In this document: one piece after another, positions 35,870-44,275 of the stretch | Position numbering within the stretch: position 1 is the stretch's first letter | Layout: each line of letters starts with the position of its first letter | Assembly: GCA_032095175.1 (NCBI GenBank) | Contig: DAMCZI010000018.1 | Span: 30,228-94,227 of the forward strand | Reading direction: 5' to 3' | Length of the DNA: 64,000 nucleotides | Origin: DAMCZI01 sp032095175 | GTDB taxonomy: Bacteria > Bacillota > Clostridia > Clostridiales > Caloramatoraceae | The notes under the pieces: generated by a model | What the model saw: the letters and a program-made list of their open reading frames with translations, nothing else | What the model was told of the DNA's origin: nothing | Database searches by the model: none | Made by a program: the position numbers and the translations under genes

Positions 35870-36334
35870 ATGAAGTTGGAATTTAGAGTGCCTACAAAAA
35901 GCGATGTTGAAGATATTTTAACGTGGAAATTTGAAGGAATATATTCATTCTATGATAATGATATTGATGTGAATAAAATGGAGTGGATAAAAAGCATAGT
36001 TGATTCAGACAACGATTTTGCAATTTATGATGAGCATAATAGACTTATGGGAAATTGTGGCTTTGAATATATTGATGAATTCTTTTGTGTTGGAGTGCAA
36101 ATGAGACCTGATATAACTGGAAAGGGCTTTGGTACAGAATTTGTAAAGGCAATAGTTGAATTTGGAAAGCAAAAATATAATTTGGAGCATATAGATTTAA
36201 TGGTTGCAAAGTTTAATAAAAGGGCTATTAGAGTATATGAAAAATTAGGCTTTAAGGTTGTTGAAGAATTTGTTAATACAATAAGAGGAAACGATTATGA
36301 TTTTATGACTATGAGATTAGAATTCGATAAATAG
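35870..36334 (+). CDS. GNAT family N-acetyltransferase (RimJ/RimL-like)
   Basis: 154 residues. VGVQMRPDITGKGFGTEFVKAIVEF is motif A (T-G-K-G-F-G), and NKRAIRVYEKLGFKVVEEF the classical motif B. TAGGAGGTTTTTAAT precedes ATG. A promoter with palindrome and a short upstream ORF precede it; terminator at 36385. Confidence 0.87.
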   Translation: MKLEFRVPTKSDVEDILTWKFEGIYSFYDNDIDVNKMEWIKSIVDSDNDFAIYDEHNRLMGNCGFEYIDEFFCVGVQMRPDITGKGFGTEFVKAIVEFGKQKYNLEHIDLMVAKFNKRAIRVYEKLGFKVVEEFVNTIRGNDYDFMTMRLEFDK

Positions 36335-36384
36335 GCTGTATATCTTAAACAATCAATGCTAAATTAGTTTGGCGCATACAAAAT

Positions 36385-36434
36385 GGGAGTATTACAAAAT
36401 TGCTTTAGGTAGTAGTTTTGTAATACTCCCTTTT
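36385..36434 (+). terminator. Strong intrinsic terminator
   Basis: GGGAGTATTACAAAA and TTTTGTAATACTCCC form a perfect 15-bp stem, followed by TTTTATTATT. Confidence 0.9.
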
Positions 36435-36512
36435 ATTATTCGTTATAAACATATTGACATGTATAGAAGTAACCATTCCCTATATAATTTAAAAATATTT
36501 TTGGCTTCATGG

Positions 36513-36570
36513 AAAGCATGCTTTACATTTGCAAATTTAGGGTGTAATATATAAATGTAAAGTATACTTT
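36513..36570 (+). promoter_or_regulatory. Promoter flanked by two AAAGYATRCTTT palindromes
   Basis: AAAGCATGCTTT (36513-36524) touches the -35 TTTACA (36522-36527); a 17-bp spacer leads to -10 TAATAT (36545-36550); AAAGTATACTTT (36559-36570) sits at the transcription start. Together they form a 22-bp inverted repeat around the core promoter. Likely operators of the HTH protein encoded next. Confidence 0.75.
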
Positions 36571-36597
36571 CCATAGAGCTATGAAAGGAGGATTATT

Positions 36598-36801
36598 ATG
36601 AAGAATCGATTAGAAGAAATCAGAAAGCAGCGCGGCATAAAGCAGGAAGAGCTTGCAGCAGCTTTAGAAGTTTCCAGACAAACAATAGGTTCTTTAGAAA
36701 ATGGGCGCTATAATCCATCTATTAGTTTAGCATTTAAGATTGCGCGTTATTTTGGCATGTCAATTGAAGAAATATTTATTTATGAGGAGGAATCAAAATG
36801 A
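36598..36801 (+). CDS. XRE-type HTH regulator, YozG-like small form
   Basis: 67 residues, essentially one helix-turn-helix (IRKQRGIKQEELAAALEVSRQTIGSLENGRYNPSISLAFKIARYFG) with a short EEIF tail. These small Cro/cI-like repressors normally pair with a small membrane protein. AAAGGAGGATTATT precedes ATG, and the stop overlaps the next start (ATGA). Two palindromes in the promoter point to autoregulation. Confidence 0.9.
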   Translation: MKNRLEEIRKQRGIKQEELAAALEVSRQTIGSLENGRYNPSISLAFKIARYFGMSIEEIFIYEEESK

Positions 36802-37223
36802 AGGGCAAAAGAGTATTGTTTGTTTTTCAGGCATTGATAGGGGCTATACTTTTGTATGCAGGTGGCTTTGTGCTAACATCAGATAAAGTAAGAATGGTTT
36901 CAGGTTTGTGCATTGGATTGGGAGCTGCTTTGTTATGTATAGGAGTTGGTGAGTTTATTCAATCTTTAATTGTTTCTACAGCAGAATATGAAGAAATAAA
37001 AAGAATCAAAAAGATAGAAGTTAATGACGAGAGAAATACAAGAATACGTGAAAAAACAGGTTATATGGTATCTAGAGTCATGAATTATGTTTTGGCGATA
37101 TTCGTTTTAACCCTTGGATTCATGGGGGTAGATAAGCTTATAATTATGCTTGCAGTTTCTTTGCTTATAATTGAATTTGTTCTAGTGCTGATTTTCTCTA
37201 ACTATTTTGCAAAAAGAATGTAA
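36798..37223 (+). CDS. DUF2178-like small membrane protein
   Basis: 141 residues with four hydrophobic helices in two hairpins and a conserved central cytosolic stretch KKIEVNDERNTRIREKTGYMVS, where N-D-E-R is typical for this family. It overlaps the HTH gene by 4 bp. It may modulate the regulator or act as a membrane stress sensor; role unknown. Confidence 0.75.
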   Translation: MKGKRVLFVFQALIGAILLYAGGFVLTSDKVRMVSGLCIGLGAALLCIGVGEFIQSLIVSTAEYEEIKRIKKIEVNDERNTRIREKTGYMVSRVMNYVLAIFVLTLGFMGVDKLIIMLAVSLLIIEFVLVLIFSNYFAKRM

Positions 37224-37233
37224 TTTAGATGAT

Positions 37234-37305
37234 GTGAGATACTTGGCATTGATTGGTTTAGTAATTATAATGTGGATTGTCGCTGAAATAATGTATCCAC
37301 ATTAA
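37234..37305 (+). CDS. Possible 23-residue membrane peptide
   Basis: GTG opens MRYLALIGLVIIMWIVAEIMYP and H, one hydrophobic helix with a short tail. The ribosome site is weak. An ATGTGGAT/ATCCACAT stem overlaps the end of the frame. Confidence 0.22.
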   Translation: MRYLALIGLVIIMWIVAEIMYPH

Positions 37306-37352
37306 ATATAAAATCCAGGTCAAGAGCTTTAGTATGTGACATGATAATTGAC

Positions 37353-37381
37353 TTGACAGATAAAAAATATAAGTATATTAT
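37353..37381 (+). promoter_or_regulatory. SigmaA promoter of the brnQ T-box transcript
   Basis: TTGACA (37353-37358), 17-bp spacer, TATTAT (37376-37381). Confidence 0.75.
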
Positions 37382-37429
37382 ATAAAAATAATTAATATAA
37401 ATTCGATGAAGAGAAAAAGTAAGTAATAT

Positions 37430-37680
37430 TTTGTTCCACAGAGAGTTGGCATTTTGCTGCAAGCCAATGTTCAAGATATCGCTGAAAATCATCTCTGAGA
37501 AGCGAAGCTGAAGCTGTTTTTAGTAAGCCTTGCCGGAGTCTTTCGCCGTTAAAAGATAAGCGTATTGTTGGATACGTAACTAAGTGCTATAAATAGTTTA
37601 TTTGTTATAAGCTTATTTTATAGAATTAGGGTGGTAACGCGGTTTAACCCGTCCCTTGTTTTTAGGGACGGGTTTTTTGT
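37430..37680 (+). ncRNA. T-box riboswitch, probably isoleucine-specific
   Basis: The T-box AGGGTGGTAACGCGG lies at 37628-37642, with TGGT pairing to the ACCA end of uncharged tRNA. Stem I closes through CAGAG (37439-37443) and CTCTG (37493-37497); on its 3' side AAATCAT suggests the specifier ATC (37488-37490), Ile. The terminator ACCCGTCCC / GGGACGGGT plus TTTTTT follows at 37647-37679. It should couple brnQ expression to low charged tRNA-Ile. Confidence 0.93.
37647..37680 (+). terminator. T-box regulated terminator
   Basis: ACCCGTCCC-TTGTTTTTA-GGGACGGGT-TTTTTG. Confidence 0.92.
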
Positions 37681-37767
37681 TTTGTTAGACTGTGTAAATA
37701 TATGGGCATTAAGGGCTATTACTAAGAAGCAGGGAGGTTTTGTTATTTAATAAGGGGGAGACTAAAA

Positions 37768-39114
37768 ATGAAAAAATTATCAAGAAAAGATTTATTACTT
37801 GTAGGATTAATGTTATTTTCATTATTTTTCGGGGCAGGGAATTTAATATTCCCTCCATTTTTAGGGCAATCAGCAGGTGTGAAAACCTGGGCAGCAATAA
37901 CTTCGTTTTTTATAACAGCAGTTGGGTTTCCTGTTTTAGGAATAGTTGCAGTTGCTAAATCTGGTGGATTAACTCAATTAGCAAAGAGAGTCAATCCTGT
38001 GTTTGTAGGAATTTTTACAGTTTTAATATATTTATCAATAGGACCTTGCTTAGGCATTCCAAGGGCTGGGAGCTTACCCTTTGAAATGGCAGTAGCACCA
38101 TATCTGCCTCAGGGCGTATCAAAAACATTGGCCTTGTTATTATTTACATTGGTGTTTTTTATAGTGGCTTATTGGCTGTCACTATCACCAACTAAGCTGG
38201 TAGATCGTATGGGTAAGGTATTAACACCTGCCCTGCTGCTATTAATTTTAGTTATGTTTGTTGGGGCTTTATTTAAGCCTTTAGGCAGCTATGGTGAAGC
38301 AATAGGAGGTTATGCAGCCTCTCCATTAGTTAAAGGCTTTCTAGATGGATATTTAACAATGGATACAATAGCAGCTCTAAACTTTGGAATAGTTATTGCA
38401 CTAGCAATAAAATCTAAAGGAATTGAAGATGAAAAAGCAGTAGTTTCAACATCAATAAAAGCTGGATTAATAGCAGGAACATTATTGGTAATCATCTATT
38501 TAATGCTTGCACACCTGGGAGCGGTCAGTGGTGGAAGATTTGGAGGTACTGATAATGGAGCGCAGACCTTAACAAATGTTACAACTTATATATTTGGAAA
38601 GCCCGGAGCAGTACTGTTGGCAGTTATATTTACTTTAGCTTGCTTAACAACCTGTGTTGGTCTTATAACCTCATGCAGTCAGTATTTTTCAACATTAACT
38701 AAAAGGATATCCTATAAAAATTGGGTTAGGATATTATCTGTTTCTAGTATGACTCTTGCTAATATGGGATTAACAAAAATTCTTGCAATTTCAGTACCAG
38801 TATTAGTTGCAATCTATCCAATTGCAATAATGCTTATAGTACTTGCAATGTTAGATAATCTTTTTAAAGAAAACTCAATAGTATATGGCTTGACAATACT
38901 GTTTACTGGAGTTATAAGCATAGTCGATGCATTAGGACAAGTAGGAATAAAGTTAGGATTTGTTTCTAACTTATGTAGTCTATTACCTCTTTATGCAGAA
39001 GGGCTAGGTTGGGTAGTTCCAGCTATGGTTGGAATGGTTTTAGGAGCAACATTTAAATTGCTAAAGGAAAAATCAACAGATGGTAAAGCTGTTCAAAATG
39101 TTGATGTGAAATAA
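37768..39114 (+). CDS. brnQ: Branched-chain amino acid transport system II carrier protein
   Basis: 448 residues, twelve hydrophobic segments. LFSLFFGAGNLIFPPFLGQSAG and GIPRAGSLPFEMAVAPYLP are diagnostic of the LIVCS/BrnQ family of Na+-coupled Ile/Leu/Val importers. GGGGGAGACTAAAA precedes ATG. The leader T-box with an apparent Ile specifier supports isoleucine as main signal. Confidence 0.95.
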   Translation: MKKLSRKDLLLVGLMLFSLFFGAGNLIFPPFLGQSAGVKTWAAITSFFITAVGFPVLGIVAVAKSGGLTQLAKRVNPVFVGIFTVLIYLSIGPCLGIPRAGSLPFEMAVAPYLPQGVSKTLALLLFTLVFFIVAYWLSLSPTKLVDRMGKVLTPALLLLILVMFVGALFKPLGSYGEAIGGYAASPLVKGFLDGYLTMDTIAALNFGIVIALAIKSKGIEDEKAVVSTSIKAGLIAGTLLVIIYLMLAHLGAVSGGRFGGTDNGAQTLTNVTTYIFGKPGAVLLAVIFTLACLTTCVGLITSCSQYFSTLTKRISYKNWVRILSVSSMTLANMGLTKILAISVPVLVAIYPIAIMLIVLAMLDNLFKENSIVYGLTILFTGVISIVDALGQVGIKLGFVSNLCSLLPLYAEGLGWVVPAMVGMVLGATFKLLKEKSTDGKAVQNVDVK

Positions 39115-39144
39115 AATAGAGCTTGATAAATAGACAGTACAATA

Positions 39145-39203
39145 CCTATATGTATAAATATTTCCCTGCTAGGTAAACTAACATAGATATTTATGCATAT
39201 AGG
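39145..39203 (+). promoter_or_regulatory. Inverted repeat at the cooS ribosome site
   Basis: CCTATATGTATAAATAT (39145-39161) and ATATTTATGCATATAGG (39187-39203) are 17-bp arms with one mismatch. The right arm ends inside the GGAGGG ribosome site at 39202. It may be an operator or an RNA hairpin that affects translation. Confidence 0.55.
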
Positions 39204-39214
39204 AGGGAAATAAA

Positions 39215-41128
39215 ATGAGTGAAACCATACCAGAGAAGACTGAAGGACGTGTTAGCTATCATGATTCTGTTGAAGAAATGCTAAAAAGGATTAGGGAAGA
39301 TGGTATGTCCAATGTATTTGATAGATGGGCATATCAGGAAAAGATTAGATGCAAGTTCTGTTTGGAAGGGTTAAGCTGTCAGCTGTGCTCACAAGGTCCA
39401 TGTAGGATAAATTTAAAAGGAGAGCAGCAAAAAGGTGTCTGCGGTATTGGACCAGATGCTATGGCAATGAGAAACATGCTTTTAAGAAATATTATGGGTG
39501 CTGGTACATACAGTCACCATGCATATGAGGCATTCAGAACCCTAAGAGCCACTGGTGAGGGAAAGACTCCATTTACAATTAAGGATGTGGATAAGCTTAA
39601 ATGGATGTGCGAAAATGTTGGAATTAATACAAACCAGGATGCTAATAAAATGGCAATTGCTTTAGCTGATTTTTTAGAGGCTGAAATGGGCAAGGATGTT
39701 GATGAACCAAGTGTTATGGTGGAGGTATTTGCTCCAAGAAAAAGAAAACAGGTGTGGAAGGATATTGGAATATATCCCTCTGGAGTAGTTCATGAAGAAC
39801 AAAATGCTGTAGCAAGCTGTTTAACAAACGTTGATGGAGATTATGTATCCCTTGCGAAGAAAGCATTAAGCTTGGGATTAGCTACTATTTATACAGCACA
39901 AATAGGTCTTGAGATGGCTCAGGATATCCTCTTTGGAACTCCTACCCCACATGAAGTGGATGTTGATCTGGGGATTATGGATCCTGATTATGTGAATATA
40001 GTATTTAATGGACATCAACCCTGGCCTGGTGTAGCTACAATGCAAAAGGCAAAGAGTAAGGAAGTACAGGAAAGGGCAAAGGCAGCTGGAGCAAAAGGAT
40101 TAAGAATAGTTGGCTCAATTGAAACGGGTCAGGAATTACTGCAGAGGTTCGAGGTGGATGATGTATTTGTAGGACTTATGGGGAATTGGCTGGCAATAGA
40201 ACCGCTTTTAGCAACTGGTACAGTTGATGTGCTTGCAATGGAAGAAAACTGCTCTCCACCTGCAATAGATCATTATGCTGAAAGGTATCAGGTAACCCTG
40301 GTAGGGGTAAGTACCATTATTGGTATTCCAGGACTAAATCATATGATTCCATATAATCCTGGTAAGGTAGATGAAATGGCTGATAAATTAATAGAACTAG
40401 CCATAGAAAACTTTAAGAAGAGAAAAGGAAAGGTTACACCGAAGGTACCAAAGATAACACAAAAGGCAATAGCTGGCTTTTCTACTGAAGCAGTTTTAAG
40501 TGCTTTGGGTAATAAACTTGATCCATTAGTGGAAGTTATCGCAGCAGGTAAAATAAAAGGAATAGTAGCTCTGGCCAATTGCTCAACATTGAGAAATGGT
40601 CCTCAGGATTGGAATACAGTTAATTTAGTAAAGGAATTGATTAAAAAAGACATTTTGGTTGTAGCAGGTGGATGCGGCAATCATGCACTAGAGGTAGCTG
40701 GCTTGTGTAATCTAAATGCAATAGACATGGCAGGGGAAGGGCTTAAAGAAGTATGTGGTATGTTAAAAATTCCTCCAGTTTTAAGCTTTGGAACCTGTAC
40801 AGATACGGGAAGAATATCAATGCTTGTTACCGAACTTGCCAACCATCTTGACGTTGATGTCCCAGACCTTCCAATTGCAGTAACTGCTCCAGAATGGATG
40901 GAGCAAAAGGCCACTATAGATGGTGTGTTTGCTGTAGCATATGGGGCTTACACACATCTATCTCCCACCCCATTTCTAACAGGTGCAAGTCAACTTGTAA
41001 AGCTTCTTACAGAGGATGTTGAAGGTTTGACAGGCGGCAAAATTGCACTGGGAGATGATCCGAAGGAAGTAGCTAATAATATTGAGGCACATATATTAAG
41101 TAAAAGAAAAGGTATGGGATTGAGCTAG
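39215..41128 (+). CDS. cooS: Anaerobic carbon monoxide dehydrogenase, catalytic subunit
   Basis: 637 residues. N-terminal cysteines at about 46, 49, 55, 58 and 63 (RCKFCLEGLSCQLCSQGPCR) hold the B/D iron-sulfur clusters. Ligands of the Ni-Fe-S C-cluster are visible as FNGHQPW, EENCSPP, LANCST, GGCGNHA and FGTCTDTGR; APEWMEQKA carries the catalytic lysine. It oxidises CO to CO2, or reduces CO2. No cooF, nickel-insertion gene (cooC) or acetyl-CoA synthase gene is adjacent, so this is a stand-alone CODH. It is followed by a palindrome of the TGCC family. Confidence 0.96.
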   Translation: MSETIPEKTEGRVSYHDSVEEMLKRIREDGMSNVFDRWAYQEKIRCKFCLEGLSCQLCSQGPCRINLKGEQQKGVCGIGPDAMAMRNMLLRNIMGAGTYSHHAYEAFRTLRATGEGKTPFTIKDVDKLKWMCENVGINTNQDANKMAIALADFLEAEMGKDVDEPSVMVEVFAPRKRKQVWKDIGIYPSGVVHEEQNAVASCLTNVDGDYVSLAKKALSLGLATIYTAQIGLEMAQDILFGTPTPHEVDVDLGIMDPDYVNIVFNGHQPWPGVATMQKAKSKEVQERAKAAGAKGLRIVGSIETGQELLQRFEVDDVFVGLMGNWLAIEPLLATGTVDVLAMEENCSPPAIDHYAERYQVTLVGVSTIIGIPGLNHMIPYNPGKVDEMADKLIELAIENFKKRKGKVTPKVPKITQKAIAGFSTEAVLSALGNKLDPLVEVIAAGKIKGIVALANCSTLRNGPQDWNTVNLVKELIKKDILVVAGGCGNHALEVAGLCNLNAIDMAGEGLKEVCGMLKIPPVLSFGTCTDTGRISMLVTELANHLDVDVPDLPIAVTAPEWMEQKATIDGVFAVAYGAYTHLSPTPFLTGASQLVKLLTEDVEGLTGGKIALGDDPKEVANNIEAHILSKRKGMGLS

Positions 41129-41138
41129 TCAAAGTGTA

Positions 41139-41183
41139 CTAGGCGCTGGAGAGAGGAGAAAGTAATCTCTCCCCAATGCCTGG
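41139..41183 (+). terminator. TGCC-type palindrome, degenerate (family copy 2)
   Basis: CTAGGCGCTGGAGAGA and TCTCTCCCCAATGCCTGG form an imperfect long stem between cooS and the convergent ABC permease gene. Confidence 0.55.
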
Positions 41184-41186
41184 TAA

Positions 41187-42323
41187 TTATATGCTACCAC
41201 CAATAACCTCCAGTGGATCAGTTCTTTTTAACTCTTTAACTGGAGCGATTAAACTTAAAAAAGATACAAAAAGAGGGACACAAAAGGCTGAAAGTGCTCC
41301 AGAGACATTCCATAAGGAAATTAATTTACCATTTGGCTCAAAAACCGTAATATTTAAAATAAAGGCTATTATTATGCTTACTATTATGCCAGCCACATAG
41401 CCAAGTAAGCAAACAGAAGCATTTTCCTTCCATAGTTTAAAATATAAAGAAGATTTTTTATAGCCAATAGCGGACAATACTCCGAATTCATATTTCCTGT
41501 TTAGAAAACTAATGTAGTTCAAGTTTCCAAGGGAAATGCATAGCACCAATATTATACATATTGTAAGGCTTAGGACTAGGGAGTTTAGAACTTTAGTAAC
41601 ATCGTTCATTTGCTCATTTTTACTGTAGTAATCTGTAACTAAAACATTTTTAGGTGCATTTTTAGCTAGATAGCTTATCAAGTCCTTGTTTTTAATATCT
41701 TTTATTCTAATAAGCATAGCATGTTTCAGCATTACATCTCTTGAAATATTTTTTCTGTTTTCATTAACTACAGCTATCATTACTGGTCCGTCCATTATAC
41801 CTGAAATTTTGTATTTTCCCCCCAATTGATAAATAGAAGATATCTCTGAGCCTATATAATCCCCTACTTTCAGTTTGTTTTCCAAGGCAAATCTTTTATG
41901 AAGAATTATTTCTCGGGCATTTTCCTTAGGAAGAACTCCCTGTACTAGTTTTATATCTAGAGATTTAAGTAATTTAGGTATATCTTCTCCACTTAAACTG
42001 GAACTATCAATACCTGCACTTCCAAACACACTTTCGTAGCTGAGGGAACCATTAACCTCTTGGTAAGGTAAAACATAGGAAACATTAGAATCTGAGTTTA
42101 TTCTGTCAATCAAATTTTGAGGAATTGGCTCTGTGTTAGTACTGAATACTGATGCATATTTTTTACTAATATTTGCCCAGGTTATATCTATCATTTCTGA
42201 AGAACTTTGTGTTAATAAGGAAAAAATATAAATTAACAATACTCCTACTAGCATAGATATTAGTATGGGTAGAGTCCTGCTGAAATTGTTTTTAATGTAT
42301 TTAAAGGTTGACAGCGGATTCAT
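41187..42323 (-). CDS. ABC transporter permease (FtsX/MacB type) 2
   Basis: 379 residues: an N-terminal membrane helix, a ~200-residue extracytoplasmic domain, and three C-terminal helices (VLVCISLGNLNYISFLNRKYEFGVLSAIGYKKS is the FtsX signature after helix 2). The start at 42323 follows GGGAAGGATAACT; it overlaps the end of the ATPase gene. It forms a pair with the permease at 43023. Confidence 0.86.
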   Translation of the reverse strand: MNPLSTFKYIKNNFSRTLPILISMLVGVLLIYIFSLLTQSSSEMIDITWANISKKYASVFSTNTEPIPQNLIDRINSDSNVSYVLPYQEVNGSLSYESVFGSAGIDSSSLSGEDIPKLLKSLDIKLVQGVLPKENAREIILHKRFALENKLKVGDYIGSEISSIYQLGGKYKISGIMDGPVMIAVVNENRKNISRDVMLKHAMLIRIKDIKNKDLISYLAKNAPKNVLVTDYYSKNEQMNDVTKVLNSLVLSLTICIILVLCISLGNLNYISFLNRKYEFGVLSAIGYKKSSLYFKLWKENASVCLLGYVAGIIVSIIIAFILNITVFEPNGKLISLWNVSGALSAFCVPLFVSFLSLIAPVKELKRTDPLEVIGGSI

Positions 42324-43005
42324 AGTTATCCTTCCCTTCTTTATTTTCAATGGAGGTTATGGCTCCATCCCAAATATTAATAATATCATTTGCATTTTCA
42401 AGTATTGAAGGGTCGTGTGTTACAACGATAACCAAAGCGTTAGAGGTATACTCATCTAACAATTTCATTACTTCCTTTGCACTTGCATGATCAAGAGAAG
42501 CAGTGATTTCATCTCCAAAAATAACTTTTGGATCATTTATAAGTGCTCTGGCAATTGCAACCTTTTGCCTTTGACCTCCAGATAATTGATGAGGCTTTTT
42601 ATTAGCTAAATGTTCAATTCCAAGTTTGCCCAATAAAGCTCGTGCCTTATCCTTAGCTTTAGTGCTATTATCATTTATGGGGGTTAAAACATTGTCAAGT
42701 ATGCTCATATAATCTATTAAAAAATGTCTTTGAAATATAAAACCAAAATCCTTTCTTCTTAGCTCAGTACTTTTAGAAATGGAGAGTTCATTAAGCTTCA
42801 TATTTTTATAACTAACGGTACCTGAGGAAGGAGTCTTTAAACCTGCTAAGGAGTACAATAAGGAACTTTTTCCACTGCCAGAGGGCCCCATTATACCTAT
42901 TAATCTATTCCCTTCCAGGGAAAGATTAATATTTCTTAGAGCATAGGTTTGAACCTCTTTTCCTATATCATATATTAAATTTAGATTTTCCACTTTAAAT
43001 AACAT
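42301..43005 (-). CDS. ABC transporter ATP-binding protein (MacB/LolD type)
   Basis: 234 residues. Walker A GPSGSGKSS, signature LSGGQRQ, Walker B VIFGDE and switch VVTHD. The Q-loop IFQRHFLIDYMS is typical of MacB/LolD ATPases that power extraction or mechanotransmission with FtsX permeases. The start at 43005 follows AGAGGAGTG. Confidence 0.9.
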   Translation of the reverse strand: MLFKVENLNLIYDIGKEVQTYALRNINLSLEGNRLIGIMGPSGSGKSSLLYSLAGLKTPSSGTVSYKNMKLNELSISKSTELRRKDFGFIFQRHFLIDYMSILDNVLTPINDNSTKAKDKARALLGKLGIEHLANKKPHQLSGGQRQKVAIARALINDPKVIFGDEITASLDHASAKEVMKLLDEYTSNALVIVVTHDPSILENANDIINIWDGAITSIENKEGKDNYESAVNL

Positions 43006-43022
43006 AATCAATCACTCCTCTT

Positions 43023-44162
43023 TTAAATTCCTTCTATCATTATTATGGGATCAAGGTTGTTAATCATTCTATTCACAGGTATGAGGATAAATAATGTAGT
43101 AAATAAAGGGATAAACAGTGCTATTAAAAAAGCTTTAGAACAGAAAATTACTGAAATTGCACCGACTGATGTAAAGAGTATATTAAATGCTAAGAATGAA
43201 AATAAAACCCCAAAACCTATACCAAGAATGAAACCTAATGTGTTTACCAGCAGTATTTCCATAAAGGCATTTTTCATTATTTCAATTTTGGTATAACCAA
43301 GAGCATTTAAAACTCCAAATTCTTGTTTTCTGCTATAGAATTGAACAAATTTTGAACTCCCAACAGAGATTACCATTACTATAATAGCAATAATACAAAT
43401 CATATCCAGGGTTTTAACTACAGATGAAGAGGCACTAACTAATTTTATAATTTCACTTAAAGTAAAAGAGTTAACTTCACTTTTAGAATATGAGGAAACT
43501 AGTTTATCAACTTGGCTTAGCTTATTATCTTTAGGAAAAATTAAAGCGGATTTTTGCAGGAGGCTTGTTTCACTTAATTCTAGAGGCGCAGTAGAGGTGT
43601 TATAGGGCATCAAGGATATAAACCCTTTTCCCTCTAATAAGCCTACCACGGTATATTCTCCATCTAGGCTATCATTTTTATTAATTGAATTACCAATTTT
43701 ATCTCCTAGCTTTGCAGCTTTATTTTTTGCAACTCTCGAATCTAGGGCTACTTCCTTATGTCCTTCCAAGGGAAGCCTGCCTTCCTTTAAGGTTATTTTA
43801 TGCTTTTGCATCATATAATCCATATCCTCTGCTCTAATACCCAATACTTCAGTACTAGTCATGGAACTGGGGATAGTGTATAGAGTTCTGTAGGGGATAA
43901 AAGGTATTATTTTTTCTACATTAGAGTTGTTTTTAATTTCATTTATGATGTTTTCAGATATTTGCTTATCCCTTTCAACACTAAAAATTCTGATATGGGT
44001 ATTATAGGCATTTGTATTTAATTCATAAAGAGTATCATAAAGTGATTTTATAAATGTCTGAAAAACAAATAGAAATAAAACTGCTACCATAATTGATATA
44101 GTGGAGGTTATAAGCTTTTTTTTGTTGTTTTTACTATAATTTAAGGCGGATAAAGGTTTCAT
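43023..44162 (-). CDS. ABC transporter permease (FtsX/MacB type) 1
   Basis: 379 residues with the same topology as the other permease: one N-terminal helix, a large extracytoplasmic domain and three C-terminal helices (SVGSSKFVQFYSRKQEFGVLNALGYTK). Same length as its partner, so the two likely form a heterodimer. GGAGTTTTAGC precedes the ATG. First gene of the ABC operon, separated from the two-component genes by a strong hairpin. Confidence 0.87.
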   Translation of the reverse strand: MKPLSALNYSKNNKKKLITSTISIMVAVLFLFVFQTFIKSLYDTLYELNTNAYNTHIRIFSVERDKQISENIINEIKNNSNVEKIIPFIPYRTLYTIPSSMTSTEVLGIRAEDMDYMMQKHKITLKEGRLPLEGHKEVALDSRVAKNKAAKLGDKIGNSINKNDSLDGEYTVVGLLEGKGFISLMPYNTSTAPLELSETSLLQKSALIFPKDNKLSQVDKLVSSYSKSEVNSFTLSEIIKLVSASSSVVKTLDMICIIAIIVMVISVGSSKFVQFYSRKQEFGVLNALGYTKIEIMKNAFMEILLVNTLGFILGIGFGVLFSFLAFNILFTSVGAISVIFCSKAFLIALFIPLFTTLFILIPVNRMINNLDPIIMIEGI

Positions 44163-44233
44163 GCTAAAACTCCTTTCGAAATATGATATGTCTACAAGAA
44201 AATGTTACCAAAATTATGGGTAACATAAAAGTA

Positions 44234-44263
44234 ACCGGGGTCATAAATAAAGGTGACCCCGGT
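44234..44263 (-). terminator. Hairpin between the two-component and ABC genes
   Basis: ACCGGGGTCA-TAAATAAAGG-TGACCCCGGT, a perfect 10-bp stem; the U tract is weak, so it may attenuate rather than stop transcription. Confidence 0.55.
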
Positions 44264-44275
44264 AATTTAGGCATA

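Noticed and set aside
41176..41400. 74-codon plus-strand ORF at the end of the ABC permease gene
   Set aside because: Antisense shadow of the FtsX-type C-terminal helices; overlaps a palindrome.
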